Positions 10,171-22,289 of a DNA stretch of 64,000 nucleotides are shown here, piece after piece. The stretch lies in the NCBI GenBank assembly GCA_017311185.1, contig JAESUZ010003490.1:1240001-1304000 (forward strand), read 5' to 3'. The position numbers and the translations under genes were made by a program. How positions within the stretch are numbered: position 1 is the first letter of the stretch; each line of letters begins with the position of its first letter. The notes beneath the pieces are model-generated. The model worked only from the letters and a program-made list of their open reading frames with translations. It was not told where the DNA came from and made no database searches. Source of the DNA: Proteles cristata cristata (taxonomy: Eukaryota; Chordata; Mammalia; Carnivora; Hyaenidae).

Positions 10171-13100
10171 TAGGTTGTCCCTTTGGGAATTGGTACATAC
10201 CTAGTCAACTTGTGATTGTCTACAGGCTATTTACCAAAATTGTAGATTATCTCTTTTAATTCCAAATTCTACTCCTTTTCTCTACCATTACCTAACAGAT
10301 TTCCATTATCATAGAGCTCCTTGTTGCCAGGAAATACAAATTTCACATAATAGATATCTGAGCTAAGTTAATTAAAAGGCAAATTTAGAGAAATGTCACT
10401 TAAAATTACATACCATATGACTCTCCTTTAGTAACAAAAATGACAGTCATTTGCACTCGATTTCTACTTATTTCTAATTATAAGACAAGATTATATGTGT
10501 TGAATGCTGGAATTGTCAAAAACTAAGAAACCAAGTGATTCTCTGATCATGACCTTTCTGGTGGCATGGAACTAAGTTTGTGGCTGCAGATTAGATGGGA
10601 GGCATTCAGCAGGCAGCAAAAGCAGAAACTGACCCACCCTGCTGGCCCCTCATCTGGTCAGCAAGTTCTGGTACATTGGACCAAATAATGACTCATGAAG
10701 TAAAATTGCATTAAATCCAAACCCACTAATTAATATTGGGAACATGGTTGGTTTTTTTTTTTTTTATTTCACCTTCTACAAGGAAAAGAGATGCATGCCC
10801 ATGAAATGAATAATGCACATTCGATTTCAATGGGCATAATTAGTCAACTTGATGATGCATCTTCCTAGCAATATTCCTATATAAAAGTGGATGTTATATC
10901 CTCAGTAATTAGCCATTTGTTCAAACCGGTTTCCTACACTTGTACCTCCACTTCACAACATCTTGTGAGCCTGGTTATAGATTCCTGTGAGAGACAACTA
11001 TGTTCTCTAATTCACAATCCTTTATTCATTTGCCCAGGCCTCTCATTACAGACACTTTACAATGTGTGAGGACTATTTTGTTTGCTTGTTTGTTTTATTT
11101 TATCTTGATGACTTTGTTATGTTTTGGATATGATGGACTTTTTGTCTTTCTTTTTTTTTTTTTTTTATATCTAGCCTGAGAGCCTCCGGAGGAAATAGTC
11201 CTAACCCGGGTCTTCATTTCTATAACTTTTCTACTATGCTTAACTCTCATTTGTGTTATACAGCTCTCACCATTGACCAAGGCCTTCCCATATTTCCCTG
11301 TCTCTATTCGAAGTCCCACAGAGAACAAGAAAATAATAAAGTATGAAACATATTCCCAAGCATAAGGAACTCACAATCTGACAGGAGTGTAGCCATCATC
11401 ACTGTACATCTTCCCATTGATGTTTTAGAAGAGACAAAAGCCTGTCTCCTCAGCCAGACCAAGATGGGGCATGTTGGGCTAGAGATCGTTGATTTCACTC
11501 TTGCTGGCTATTCATAAGGGAAGACAGCCTGGAAAATGCAAGACACCAATGTATATTCTTGGCAACCATTTACAAGGCTATCACATCCTCTTAATTGGTG
11601 AGGGGAACTGAGAAACAGTAATTAAAACATTTACTCTAGGGAATGGGTATTTCAAGAAGTGGGTTCTTAAAGATGAGACCCATTCCATCTTAAGAACATT
11701 CACCAATGCTCAAAGCAATAAATACACTGGATAAAATGGTTCCATTTGGTTTGAAAGTTGAAGCCAGTTGAAGTTAGTAAGAATATTCCTCCAGCCCCCA
11801 TTCCTGAAGGATCCCAAAGCACTTTATGAAAAGCAATGACTGAAGCCTTGTTGTACTCCCCTAAAAAGACCTTGTCTGGGAGCCACCTGGCAGGAACCCA
11901 CCCTATCCTTGCCAGGAGATCGTGCCAGACAAGTGGGAAAGAGGACTGGCCTCTCATTTATTGTTATCCTGCCACACAAAGGTACACTCTGGTGAGTGTT
12001 CACCTCTTCCCTTGAAGACAGCAGCTTTAGACAAAGAGGCATACCATACTAGAAAATCCCAACTTAACTTCTTGCCCACTGCCTTGTTCCTCACACTCCA
12101 CCCAAGATGTACTCACTTTCTCTTGGAGAACCAGCACCTCAAGCTGTTCAGGGGTCTGCCGTGGACTCAAGTTCCCTAGTTATGTCAACAGCACACAGAA
12201 GTCACTGGCTTCTTAAAACGGATACTGTTGGAAAGATGATGCCATTACCTTACCATTCTCTCCAGTTTGTCTGTAGCGGAGCTACAGCTGGGAGTGTGCA
12301 TCTCTTGGTGTATTTGTTTATTGAATTATAACATACCAATTAGAGAGGCTAGTTATCGATTAACAAGAGAACACTCTCAGAGAATTGAAAGAGCTACATC
12401 ATCACTTTATTAAGTCTAAATATTTTCCCAGATGAGTCAGTGATGCAAACCTGAACTTTTTTTTTTTTCCTCCTGATCATACCTTTAAGGGAAAATTTAA
12501 GGGAGCTGTTTGGAAAGCAACGATAGGTCTTCATAGGTAGTAGAGTGAACAAGGGAAAAACTTGTTTCTTTGCCGGCCCCCTCTTATAAGATGTTCAAAC
12601 ACATGGCTTATGACTGTTAAGCTAAACTTCAATACGGCCTTACAAACAACAAGGGTAGTGTATTTGAAACTATGTTGCGCAGTTTGGAAACTTATTCTAA
12701 GATCCTAATTCAGAGTTTTTCTGAGGTGTTGAACTTTGCCATTAGCAAAAAGTATTTTTAGAAAAATCCATTGACTGTTTATGAAGCACTGATTTTGCCA
12801 TATTTCAGGTCTCTGGTTTTTCCACCACATCTGCACCCAGTGGTTATATTTGTGGGTTTTTTCAATTATTTCTTCTATTTCCATTATTAATGAATTTGTA
12901 AAATGGTTATTCAAAAAGACAGTTGGTTTTGTTTAATCATCAAATAGGTTTCACAGCCTGTTGAGAAAATATTCTATTTTGATAAAGGAAGTAGGAGGTT
13001 TATTGTGGTTGTTTTAAATATCACCCCAGGGTCCTTCCCCTCCAGATATAGACATTTTTTTTTTTATTTTAGCAAAAGCCAATATTTAACTTAGTGGCAA

Positions 13101-13351
13101 ATGTTATCAAGCTAATGCCCTTTGGTCCTCTTCATTCAGTCCATGACATGAAAGTCTGAATATGCTTTCACAGTAACCACCATCCAATAGCTGATTTATA
13201 AAAACCAAATCTGACAAATTGTTCTGTCACGTCACTTTGAGTTGCTGTGCTACTTCTTGCCCTGTGACCAACCAGATGTTTTGGGATATCCCATTATATG
13301 TGGCCACAAGCATCAGTTTAATGGTAGTGATAGAAAAAGAAGTGTATATGG

Positions 13352-13354
<3 letters not shown>

Positions 13355-13396
<42 letters not shown>
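13355..13396. repeat. (TG)n microsatellite
   Basis: About 20 uninterrupted TG units lie inside the presumed 3' UTR. Open frames across it are artefacts of the repeat. Confidence 0.95.
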
Positions 13397-13398
<2 letters not shown>

Positions 13399-14104
13399 GT
13401 GGGGAAGGTTGTTTCATAGAAAAAGTAATTTAAGTGACATTCTATTAGGCAGTGTTTAACTACTTCCTGCCTCGTGTACATAGTGGTTTGGCTGATCATC
13501 AGTTATTTGTTCAAAACTTAATGTATCTTGTTGCTACGTATGCAACTGAGTGTATGTAAAAGTTTAGACTTCGGTACATTATCTGCACAATTTTGTGTGC
13601 TTCAAACCTCTGTAAATGTACAGATGAATCATGTAAGGTGTTTTAAATGTGACCTCTACTCTTGAAATAATAATATTTTGTAGTACGTAATTTTGCAAAC
13701 TATTTGAACATTTTAAATGGATATTGTAAATGGCCAGTACACTCAACCAAAATCAACACTGGTAAAATGCATGCCTCTTCAACCTACTAATTTATAAGAA
13801 GAGGTCAAGGGTTAACAAGAAAGAAGATAATTTTTCTAATGGCAAGTATTTTTGATAATTTCCTACCTGCCTAATTGTATTTGGAAGAAAAATTGTCAAC
13901 AGAAGAAATCTTAGCTATCAGAGAGAATGACTTTATTTCATAAGCATTAAATAATAATAATATACTTTATATCTAACCTGATGTTGTTGAAGTATAATTC
14001 ATGGGAGAAGTCAAAAATATTTTTGATTCTCCATAAGATCATTTGCTGTTTCAAGGACAGGTTCCAAGCTCTCTGTCTTTAGTGTGGAGAAATGTAAACT
14101 AAGT

Positions 14105-14110
14105 AATAAA
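14105..14110 (+). terminator. Possible alternative poly(A) signal
   Basis: AATAAA at 14105-14110, followed by a T/G-containing stretch 40-60 nt later (ctgctggtttttcc). It could give a shorter 3' UTR isoform. Confidence 0.25.
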
Positions 14111-14693
14111 CTAATAGAATTGTCAGCAATTGGCTTACCTGCTGGTTTTTCCAAGTCTCGATGAAGACACACATCTTTTAGCCTCAGCTTTTAAAAACTT
14201 CTCACTGAAATTTTGGAAGAGTTATTATTTGGGGCATCATTTTAACAATTATCAGAAAAATCTGACCAAGTTGGCCCTTGATTGACAATTGCATTTGGGC
14301 TATTTCTCTTGTATACCTAGTTATTGCCAAATATTGAAAATACATCAGCAGGCTGCCAATGGCAAATGTTCTCACCAACTTGCACCTAGGAGCTTGGACA
14401 TTTTAGCCAGGCTCCTTCCTCCACTGTGTGCATGTTTAAATGTCTTCAGTGCATTTCCGCATGTGCCGTCCTATTTCTCTATCCCTTTATTTCCAAACTC
14501 ACAAGGCTCCTCCCTTACCCCTACTCCCTCTGGCTGAGATTTGAGATTTTTTCTATTTCTGAGAACACTACAAAGAGGCTACTGCAGAAACCTGCACAAA
14601 GGTTCTCCTGAATCCCCAAGGCCAGGAAAGATGCTGCTTTGGACCATGTTTTTATCTTATGCTATCTTACAGAATTCTTTTAAGTATGTACAT

Positions 14694-14720
14694 GCACACA
14701 CACATGCGCGCACATGCATG

Positions 14721-14767
<47 letters not shown>
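14694..14767. repeat. (CA)n microsatellite with an adjoining palindrome
   Basis: About 20 CA units are preceded by a perfect 24-nt palindrome of alternating purines and pyrimidines at 14705-14728, centred on catg. It lies within the presumed 3' UTR. Confidence 0.95.
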
Positions 14768-14768
<1 letters not shown>

Positions 14769-14916
14769 TTCAACTCTTTATTGGCATGTTTGTGGTCGGC
14801 TTTCCTGACAGCCTCAGAGGGCTGTTTTGTTGTCCTGGCCAAATGTGCTGTTTTCCCTATGTAAATTGTCATCTTTCTAAGCAAACCATTACTTTCTTTT
14901 CTTAATTCTGTCTTTG

Positions 14917-14922
14917 AATAAA
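14917..14922 (+). terminator. Canonical poly(A) signal, likely end of the gene
   Basis: AATAAA is followed by gg, then a T-rich region (tttaccttcttttc) suitable as a downstream element. Unique sequence continues to about 15740, where SINE insertions resume. This is the best candidate for the distal cleavage signal. Confidence 0.5.
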
Positions 14923-14949
14923 GGTTTACCTTCTTTTCAAACCAAACAG

Positions 14950-15727
14950 ATGACATTGCTTTTTAATATCCTCTTTCTTCTATGAACACTCCTGGGGAGG
15001 CAGTGGGGGAGGGACAGAATGGGGAGGCCTTTCAGATTAAAGCTGCTAGGTAAGAAGTGTGCCTTCCCTGAATGCTTTGCCCTTTGATGAGCTATTCCAG
15101 GCAACAACACCCCGTATTTCCATCTGCCAACAAGAAATCACTCCTTCTCTATAATAACAATTTTAGAAATTATGTTAGGGAATTAGGCAAATTTAAACAG
15201 GGAGTTTCTAATCAATTTACAGCAATGGGAGAAAAAATCTTAAGGAAATTCTCTTGCCCAATATTATCTGTCAAATAAGTGAGATCTTTGTAATAATTTC
15301 TTGACTGTGAAATTGCATTTCCTCTTCAGGTAGCCGATGGCATTCTCACATTTGCATAATGCTCTTTCTTCTGTCAATAATAATAAAGGCAATAATAATA
15401 ATACTCCTTATTCTGTCATAGTTCTGTCAATTACTGAATTCAGTTACAGGCCACAGAAGGGACTGGTGTTAGATACAGACTAGAGGAAGTTAGGTACCAG
15501 ATATACACTACTCTAGATCAGATGCTCTAAGCCAAAGGCAACTGCCTCTTTTTATGGCCATCACCTCCTCAACACATTTCACAGCTCCTGGCACAAATAT
15601 CCCAGAAAGGGTGATAAACTGATGAAGAGAGCGCTTAAAATCAGGTTAATTCCCACAAATTGTTTAATTGCTCTATAAATAAATGGACTCAAAGAACTTT
15701 CCAAATGATATACAGCCTGAGGCTCTC
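14950..15727. other. Intergenic sequence, nothing recognised
   Basis: AT-rich, without a strong frame or a recognised repeat. A short TAA-rich stretch (about 15378-15402) is the only simple sequence. Confidence 0.4.
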
Positions 15728-15742
15728 TAAAATGGCTCAGAT

Positions 15743-15907
15743 GGGGCACCTGGGTGGCTTAGTCAGCTAAGCGTCCAACTCTTGATTTCAGCTCAGGTCA
15801 TAATCACATGGTTTGTGAGATCGAGCCCCGAATCAGGCTCTTCACTGAGAGCATGGAGCCTGCTTGGGATTCTCTCTCTCCCTCTCTCTCTGCTCCTCCC
15901 CTGCTCA

Positions 15908-15948
<41 letters not shown>

Positions 15949-15991
15949 CCAAAAATAAGTAAACTTTTAAAAATCTTTTTAAAAAATAAAA
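15743..15991 (+). mobile_element. CAN-SINE with 10-bp target-site duplication
   Basis: The head ggggcacctgggtggcttag, the body with gagatcgagccccg, a long CT tract (about 15868-15950) and an A-rich tail. The duplication taaaatggct is seen at 15728-15737 and 15992-16001. The orientation is the same as the gene's. Confidence 0.93.
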
Positions 15992-16339
15992 TAAAATGGC
16001 TTCGTTTGTCCCTTCAGGGTGTCTCAAAAGTATTTCTTTAAGACTTTGTGAGAAGTTCCACCACCCACCCCACACACCATCTCCAGAATGCTTTGATTGA
16101 GGTCAGCACCCCCCAGAAGGAAGCAAGCAAAGGGTCTGTGGAGAAATCCACTTTTTCTAATTGTCCAGACAGCCAGCACTTACCTGAGTGTCACAATAGC
16201 ATGCCCAGCAGCTGAGCACCATGACCTGGAAGGTCACCTATCCCAGATGTACCCTCTGATCTTTCTGGACCCAGAAAAACTGCAAAAACTCTTACTCCAG
16301 TGCCCAAGAAGGCCAATTTTTTAAAAAAATAATAAGTAG

Positions 16340-17160
16340 AATTTATTTTTTAAAGTTTTTTGTCAAGTTGGTTTACATATAACACCCAGTGCTCATCCCA
16401 ACAAATGCCCTCCTCCATTTCCCCCTTTCCCCTTTCCCCCACCCCCCTCAACCCTCAGTTTGTTCTCAGCATTCAAGAGTCTATCATGGTTTGCCTCCTT
16501 CCGTCCCCCCAATTATTTTTCCCCTTCTTCTCCCACTTCATCTTCCATTAACTTCTTCATAATCCACCTATATGTGCAAACATATGGTATTTGTCCTTCT
16601 CTGCCTGACTTATTTCACTCAGCATAACACCCTCAAGTTCCATCCATGTTGCTACAAATGACCAGATTTCATTCTTTCTCATTGCCATATAGTATTCCAT
16701 TGTGTAAATGTACCACATCTTCTTGATCCATTCATCAGTTGATGGACAGTTAGGTTTTTTCCATGCTTCGGCTATTGTTGAGAGTGCTGCTATGAACATT
16801 GGGGTACATGTGCCCCTATGCATCAGCACTCTTGTATTTCTTGGGTAAATTCCTAGCAGTGCTATGGCTGGGTCATAGAGGAGTTCTATTGTTAATTTTT
16901 TGAGGAACCTCCATACTGTTTTCCAGAGGGGTTTCACCAGCTTACATTCCCACCAGCAGTGTAGGAGGGTGCCCATTGCTCCACATCCTCGCCAGCATCT
17001 AGAGTCTCCCGATTTGTTCATTTTAGCCACCCTGACCAGCGTGAGGGGCTATCTCAGTATGGTTTTGATTTGTATTTCCCTGATGATGAGGGACACTGAG
17101 CATCGTTTTAGTGTCTGTTGGCCATCTGGATGTCCTCTTTGGAGAAGTGTCTTCATGTCT
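16340..17160 (-). mobile_element. 5'-truncated LINE-1, reverse orientation
   Basis: The - strand contains the end of L1 ORF2 (frame 17030 to 16557, 157 codons) and a 3' UTR with a G-rich tract, seen on + as C-rich runs at 16425-16447. The peptide parallels the C-terminal part of the L1 at 35245-35722 almost residue for residue, with substitutions. The break at about 17160 is a typical 5' truncation. It differs from the 33.9-35.9 kb copy at its extreme 3' end, so it belongs to another L1 subfamily. Confidence 0.9.
16557..17160 (-). pseudogene. L1 ORF2 C-terminal remnant
   Basis: The remnant corresponds to the last 160-200 residues of ORF2, including the cysteine-rich segment near its end (CWRGCG and HCWWEC). 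The endonuclease and reverse transcriptase domains are absent, so it cannot act alone. Confidence 0.9.
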
Positions 17161-17189
17161 CAAGAAACCAACCATTTTGCACAAACCAT

Positions 17190-17400
17190 TTTCCTCATTG
17201 CCTTTGATAACTGCAATGTCCTATATGTTTATAAAACACTTTCCCAAGCACCATCTTATTTGAGCTTGACAAACAGCTCTGTGAAGTGATCAGAGCAAGC
17301 AGTTTTATCTCTGTTTTACAAATAAGAGGCTTGAGGCTCAGTAAAGTGAGCTCTAAGACCTAGGACTCCCAACTTTTCAGTATGCCATATGCCACTGGCT
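17190..17400 (-). repeat. MIR-like
   Basis: The + strand has ataaaacactttcccaagca, then tctgttttacaaataagagg and cttgaggctcagtaaa, the reverse of a MIR core. Strongly diverged. Confidence 0.55.
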
Positions 17401-18880
17401 TAGGAACTATGGGAAAAGAAAAACAATGTCCAAATTGGCCAAGGGAAGCTCTCTCTCTCTGGAACAGAACCCCAGCAGAGACAGACATGCATGGGGATAC
17501 ACACAGATAATGACAATAAAGCACACAGATCCTTTCCCGTGAGGCCCGTGCTCTAGCTCAGAGTCAGGTAGTCTGGGACTGCAAGCTGGAAACTTTTCCT
17601 CTCTGAACTTACAAGTGAAGACATCTTTCAAATGTGTAGGATCTGTTTCAGCGTTGAAATTCCATGAATCTAATATAGTGAGTCCCTATCAAGGATGAGT
17701 AGGGGTTCTCCCCAGAACATTTCTGTTTTGTGTTGTCATCAGTCTTGTCGGTGAGGGTAGGTGGTGGCAGATACATTGGCACAGACTCTGCTGTAGCTAA
17801 AGGAAAGTGGAGAAGGTAACTCCACTAACTGGAGCACAGACTCCAGTAACTGAGGGGGTCTATGTTCAGCATCCCTTCCCAATACCACCACCACCCCAAC
17901 AATCCCTCCTTCTGCCTCACTCAACCCCAGTCTCTCTCAGAAAACAGTGATATCCATTTCAGCTCCTGCATCCTTGGCTGTCCAGGCCATTGTGGAATCA
18001 TAGTGGATGGGGTCTGGAATATCTCTTGGCCCTTCTCTGGCTCCCTGACTTGGCATCAGCACCACTCACCAACTGTTCTTAGACCCTGCCTAACTACTAC
18101 CCCAAGACCCCTTCCCTGAAGCAGCCTGGAAGGGGTCAAAACACTGCACAACTCTGGGGGGCACCATTGTTAAGTGTGGAATGTACTCCATTAGCCATTT
18201 CCCAGAATCCAGGAGTGAAACAAGCAGACCCTCTGCCAGAAAGCAAGCCGGCAATGGCCATCATTTTGGGGGTAGAAGGGAAGTGAGAGATTGGCAGAGA
18301 TGGAGCATGGGGCTTCCATTTGTGTAGGGTGTAGGGCCTGCTGTGGGGCATGACTCTGGACACACACTTTACTCTTTCAAGTTCAGGGCAACTGGAGCAC
18401 CAGCTTGGACCACACTGGGCCATGTTGGTTTGGCTGAAGCCAAGTGCCTGTCATTGTTCTCCCTCTGCTCTCGGAGAAGTCCGTGAAGCCAGGGCAGCAT
18501 CATTCTCTGACAAACATTCAGTACATTTCCTTGGGTCCCAGGAGGCCCGATATTGAAATGTTTTCCTCCCCATAGTTATATTTTCCTTGGTTGAAAAAGT
18601 TTTGTTTTGGAAGTTGCTACCCTGTCGAGGTAATGAGTCAGTTTGGGAGGCCGGTGCAGAGGGGAAAATGCACATCATTGGCAGAGGCCAAAAGGATGGG
18701 GGTGAGAGAAAATGGGAGATTCCGGGTGGGAGAGAGAGAGAGGTCCACACCCTCTGCCCCCTCCTGCCCTTTCAGGAAGAACACAGCCTCTCCTTCTCAG
18801 TGGGGGTCTTCTTCACTGGGGTCAAGCCCCATTGCTGCCTTCAGGGTTTGTTCCTGAGGAAGGAAAGGTAGGTAGGAAAG
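17401..18880. other. Intergenic non-repetitive sequence
   Basis: Moderately GC-rich with several overlapping short frames on both strands (up to about 99 codons). None has splice context or recognisable similarity. No repeat family was recognised. Confidence 0.4.
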
Positions 18881-18884
18881 GAGC

Positions 18885-19090
18885 TAACATTATGGGTCGT
18901 CTTTTGAGTGCCTTTTAATCTTTCACTTTCTTTGGAAGTTGGTAGCATTATCATCCACATTCCTCAGATTGGGAAACTGAGGCACAAAGGAAGGAAAACA
19001 CATTCCCCAAATCCCACAGCCAGCAAGTGGCAGAACTGGGATTGGAATTCAATGAGTCCCGTGCCTATTACACCATGTGCTACAAGACTC
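18885..19090 (-). repeat. MIR
   Basis: The + strand contains cctcagattgggaaactgag, then gcacaaaggaagg, cccacagccagcaagtgg and cagaactgggattggaattc. This is a clear reverse-complement MIR core. Confidence 0.85.
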
Positions 19091-19357
19091 ATTCCTATCC
19101 AGAGAATCAGACCCAAGTGACTCAGGGGAGGTACAAGAAAACCCAATTGGAGGGACAACTGAAATTATCTGGCTCAGAACCAGGGGCATACTGTTGGTAG
19201 AGGGAGAAGAGGAGGTTTATGGATTTGGACCACTCTTTCCTTTCCCTTCCATCCTCTTCTCCCCTCAATTTTTCTCCCCTCAATTTTTCTTCACATGGAG
19301 AGAAAAGTCTTAGAGATACAAAAAACACGTATAGACACACCAACATGCTCAGATCCC

Positions 19358-19440
19358 ACACACACACACACACACTCACACACACACACTCACACACACA
19401 CAACACAAACACGTCAGTCCGCACAAGCACAGAGGCACAC
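19358..19440. repeat. (CA)n microsatellite, interrupted
   Basis: CA units broken by CACT interruptions. Just upstream, at about 19258-19290, an imperfect duplication of the unit ctcccctcaatttttct is present. Confidence 0.9.
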
Positions 19441-20365
19441 ACATCTGGAGGTAAATCTCAGGATTCAAGGGTTGGCCTCATGCCAACTCTGAGCCCCAAG
19501 TAGCCCACTGAGGAGCCCTGGTCTGCCTCACTTTGGGAGGTCAAATCAATGAAAGAGCCCTGGTAGTTTAAAAAAGAGAAAGGGAGGAAAAAAAGAACAC
19601 CAGCACCTCTCATGATGGGAGGTCAGAGCAAATGAAACCAGGAGGAGGGGGTCGCGGTATGGGGGCTGGGGAGAGAGCATGGGGGTGGGGAGCCTGGTGC
19701 TGGCAGCTGAATTCCTACCCTGGCCCAGCTCCAAAAGATTAAAATAGAGCTCTTAGAGTGTCCCCTCCACAGACCAGCCTGCCAGGGGCCAGACAATACG
19801 TGGGTTTGTGCTCCAGCATAGGCCTCCAGAGAGGTGATGTTTTTACCCGGACAGCTAAAGGCACAGAGGCAGGTCTAAGCAATTCCAAGACTCCTTTGGC
19901 CCGCAGTCCCAGAACAGGCCACAGCAGAGGGAGAACAGCCGGCTGCTAGGACGCACACAGATCTGCTCTTTTCTCTCCTCACCCCAGGGCAGGCCACGGC
20001 ACTCATACTTTGTAGCCACCACCCCCCACCAAACACCCAACTGGCAGAGCTATGTAGGACCAAGTCTTAGCAAATTTGTTATACTTTTAATTGGAAAAAA
20101 AATCACAGCATGCCTGTAAACAGGAGGTTCTACTGATGAGGGACAGACACGGCGTCTCTTCAGAGTTATCTGAAATACTCAGGTGGATACAGATACCTCA
20201 TTTTCCTATGCAAGGAACAGATTCTCCAGAAGGAAGCCCCACTGGCCACTTGAGAGTTACATCTACTCCTTGGAATTCTTGAAGACGTTAGGCAGCTGGG
20301 CGTCAAATCGAATATCTCAGGCCATGAACGTGGAAGGATGAAGACAAGTATATGTCAACTAAGCA
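19441..20365. other. Intergenic non-repetitive sequence
   Basis: No recognised repeat, gene or RNA. Short open frames only. Confidence 0.35.
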
Positions 20366-20600
20366 CACAGGCTGTGGAGTTTGCCAGGCATGGGTTCTAA
20401 ATCTGACTCTATCACTTAGTAGCTTATTGAACATGGGCAGATTAATCTGTCTGGGCCTTAGTTGTTTTTTGTTGTTTTTTTTTAATTTCTTAACAGCATC
20501 TACTAATGGTCATAAGGGTTAAATGAGAAAATGCATAGAAAGTAATCAAATCAATGCCTGGCATGTATCTAGCAAATGTTAGCCAAAAACAAAACAAAAT
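20365..20600 (+). repeat. MIR
   Basis: Landmarks in order: ggctgtggagtttgccaggc, tctgactctatcacttagta, ctgtctgggccttagttg, and a tail with gcctggcatgtatctagcaa. A T-rich run sits in the middle. Confidence 0.8.
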
Positions 20601-21169
20601 AAATTCCTTCCTACCAGCTCCCCCATAACTAGGATGAAAATATAATTTATCACTCAAACCAGAACACTTTTGATAGTGAGAGTGGGCACTAAATGGACAG
20701 ACTCTGGGATGCTGGCCAACCAAGAACTATCCCTGGAAAAACTGAGACACATGACCTCCACTTTGTATAACTTTCTAAAGGGTCTGTACAGAACATTGCA
20801 TCAAGATAATCCCTTTAAAAATGGTCCTACAGTTTACTCTATATCATGAAGCCCATTGGCCTTCTGTAGTATACCATAATATTCATATGTAAAATTACCA
20901 TTTAAGATATAATTTTATTATGTATCTGAAAATCATAACATTGTAGGCAAGTGATAAGAGGTAAGAAATGAGTTTGATTTGGATGGAAGTCTGAAAATTG
21001 ATAAAAATCTAGTGCCATCTTAATTGTTTCTTTTCTGCTAATTGGGCAAAGTAGCTGTTACTCAATTTTAATGGAAACACCCCTCCTTTCAGTTCACAGA
21101 ACAGCAATATTCCATACTAGCAAAGGTTGAGAACTGCAGCCTTAAAGAATCAATCTCTCTTAGAGGGAT

Positions 21170-21405
21170 GGGCAAAATGGGTGAAGGGGAAGGGGAGAGA
21201 GATCCAATTATGGAATGAATAAGTCATGGGAATAAAAGGCACAGCATAAGGAATATAGTCAATGATATTGTAATAGTCATGTATGGTGAGTGATGGTAGC
21301 TACCCTTGTGGTTAACATAGCAATGTATAATGTACAAAGTTGTCAGATCAAACTTGTTGTATACCTAAAGGTGATATAATATTGTGTGTCAACTATACTC
21401 AAAGT
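21170..21405 (+). mobile_element. L1 3' UTR terminus
   Basis: The segment gcataaggaatatagtcaat and the terminal gtgtcaactatactcaa parallel the sequence at 36400-36780 and resemble the 3' terminus of older L1 subfamilies. The purine repeat at 21406 occupies the place of the poly(A) tail. Confidence 0.65.
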
Positions 21406-21555
21406 GAAGAAGAAGAAGAAGAAGAAGAAGAAGAAGAAGAAGAAGAAGAAGAAGAAGAAGAAGAAGAAGAAAGAAGAAAGAAGAAGAAGGAGGAGGAGGA
21501 GGAGGAGGAGACGGAGGAGAAAAAAAGAAAAGAAGGAGGAGGAGGAGAAGGAGAA
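21406..21555. repeat. (GAA)n / (GGA)n homopurine microsatellite
   Basis: A pure GAA run of about 22 units (21406-21471) passes into GAAA/GGA variants to about 21555, giving nearly 150 nt of purines on one strand. The long poly-Glu, poly-Lys and poly-Ser frames on both strands are artefacts. Confidence 0.97.
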
Positions 21556-21684
21556 CCCCCAGAAAGTGAAGGATGGAAGGCAACTTTCATGGTCATGATA
21601 TATCTTTTCTTTAAACAGCTTTAGCCATTTAAGAATAACCATCATGACATAGGAAGCCTCAGTTTCCCACCCCATATCTCTTCA

Positions 21685-21760
21685 TAGGGCTGCTAGAGTG
21701 TCCTCAGGGCATGGCAGCTGGCTTCCCCCACAGCAAGTGATCCAAGAGAGAGCAAAGCCA
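21685..21760 (+). repeat. Fragment of an ancient LTR-type repeat
   Basis: The sequence agggctgctagagtgtcctc, followed by ggcatggcagctggcttccc and gtgatccaagagagagca, is a recurrent mammalian repeat motif. It belongs to the same general group as the repeats at 41625 and 53140. Confidence 0.55.
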
Positions 21761-22289
21761 TCCAGGGTGCCCAGGATTGAGGACGCTGGAGTTCCCTTTT
21801 TAAAACTGAGACAGTCCTGGGCACGCTAGTCAACTGGTTGCCTTGAGAAAAGAAGAAAACACCTGAGAAGTATCCAAGCACTCTTCAGCAAAGGACTGCA
21901 GCCAACAGCTTCAGTCTATCAAAAAGAATCTTTACACCCAAGGCCAAAACCAGACAGCTTTCTCCAAAAGAAAGTAATCCTCATCAGTCAGAGAATATTT
22001 GGGTCCTCAAATGCAGAAAATGTCTGAGCAGCTTTTTGTGTGTCGCTGTTTTAAAATACACCCTTGATTGTAAGCCTCTGGAATCTTCCACTCAATCCAG
22101 CCCCTTTCCAATGGGTGCCATTAGGATTTGCCCTCCTGGGTTTCTGTAGACCCCTCCAGCATAGGGTCCTAGTAGTCTCTTTTCTGACTCTATGTATTTG
22201 TTTGTTTACTCTTTGTTAAAAAAAGAACAGCATCTTCCTCTAAAGTGTTTTGTTGCATGAAATAAATGTTAAGCACATTTGGAAAGCCA

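Larger units (their letters stand above)
8279..14940 (+). other. Presumed long 3' UTR of the terminal exon
   Basis: The stretch from the stop codon to the AATAAA at 14917 is AT-rich and has no coding frame. It contains no CAN-SINE or L1 insertion, although such elements occur roughly every few kb elsewhere in the window. Only one MIR-like remnant and simple repeats are visible. Blocks at 12400-14100 rich in tttgtaaatg/ttttaaatg-type AU motifs look like typical mammalian 3' UTR. The extent is inference; RNA reads would be needed to prove that transcription reaches 14.94 kb. Confidence 0.5.

Noticed and set aside
13219..13499. Frames with Val/Cys or His/Thr repeats
   Set aside because: Translations of the (TG)n repeat.
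15743..15815. tRNA-like sequence with A and B box-like motifs, repeated in many places
   Set aside because: These are heads of the CAN-SINE. None is a functional tRNA gene, since the 3' part of a tRNA is missing and the CT body follows.
21340..21675. Long poly-Glu, poly-Lys, poly-Ser and poly-Phe frames
   Set aside because: All are translations of the GAA/GGA microsatellite.
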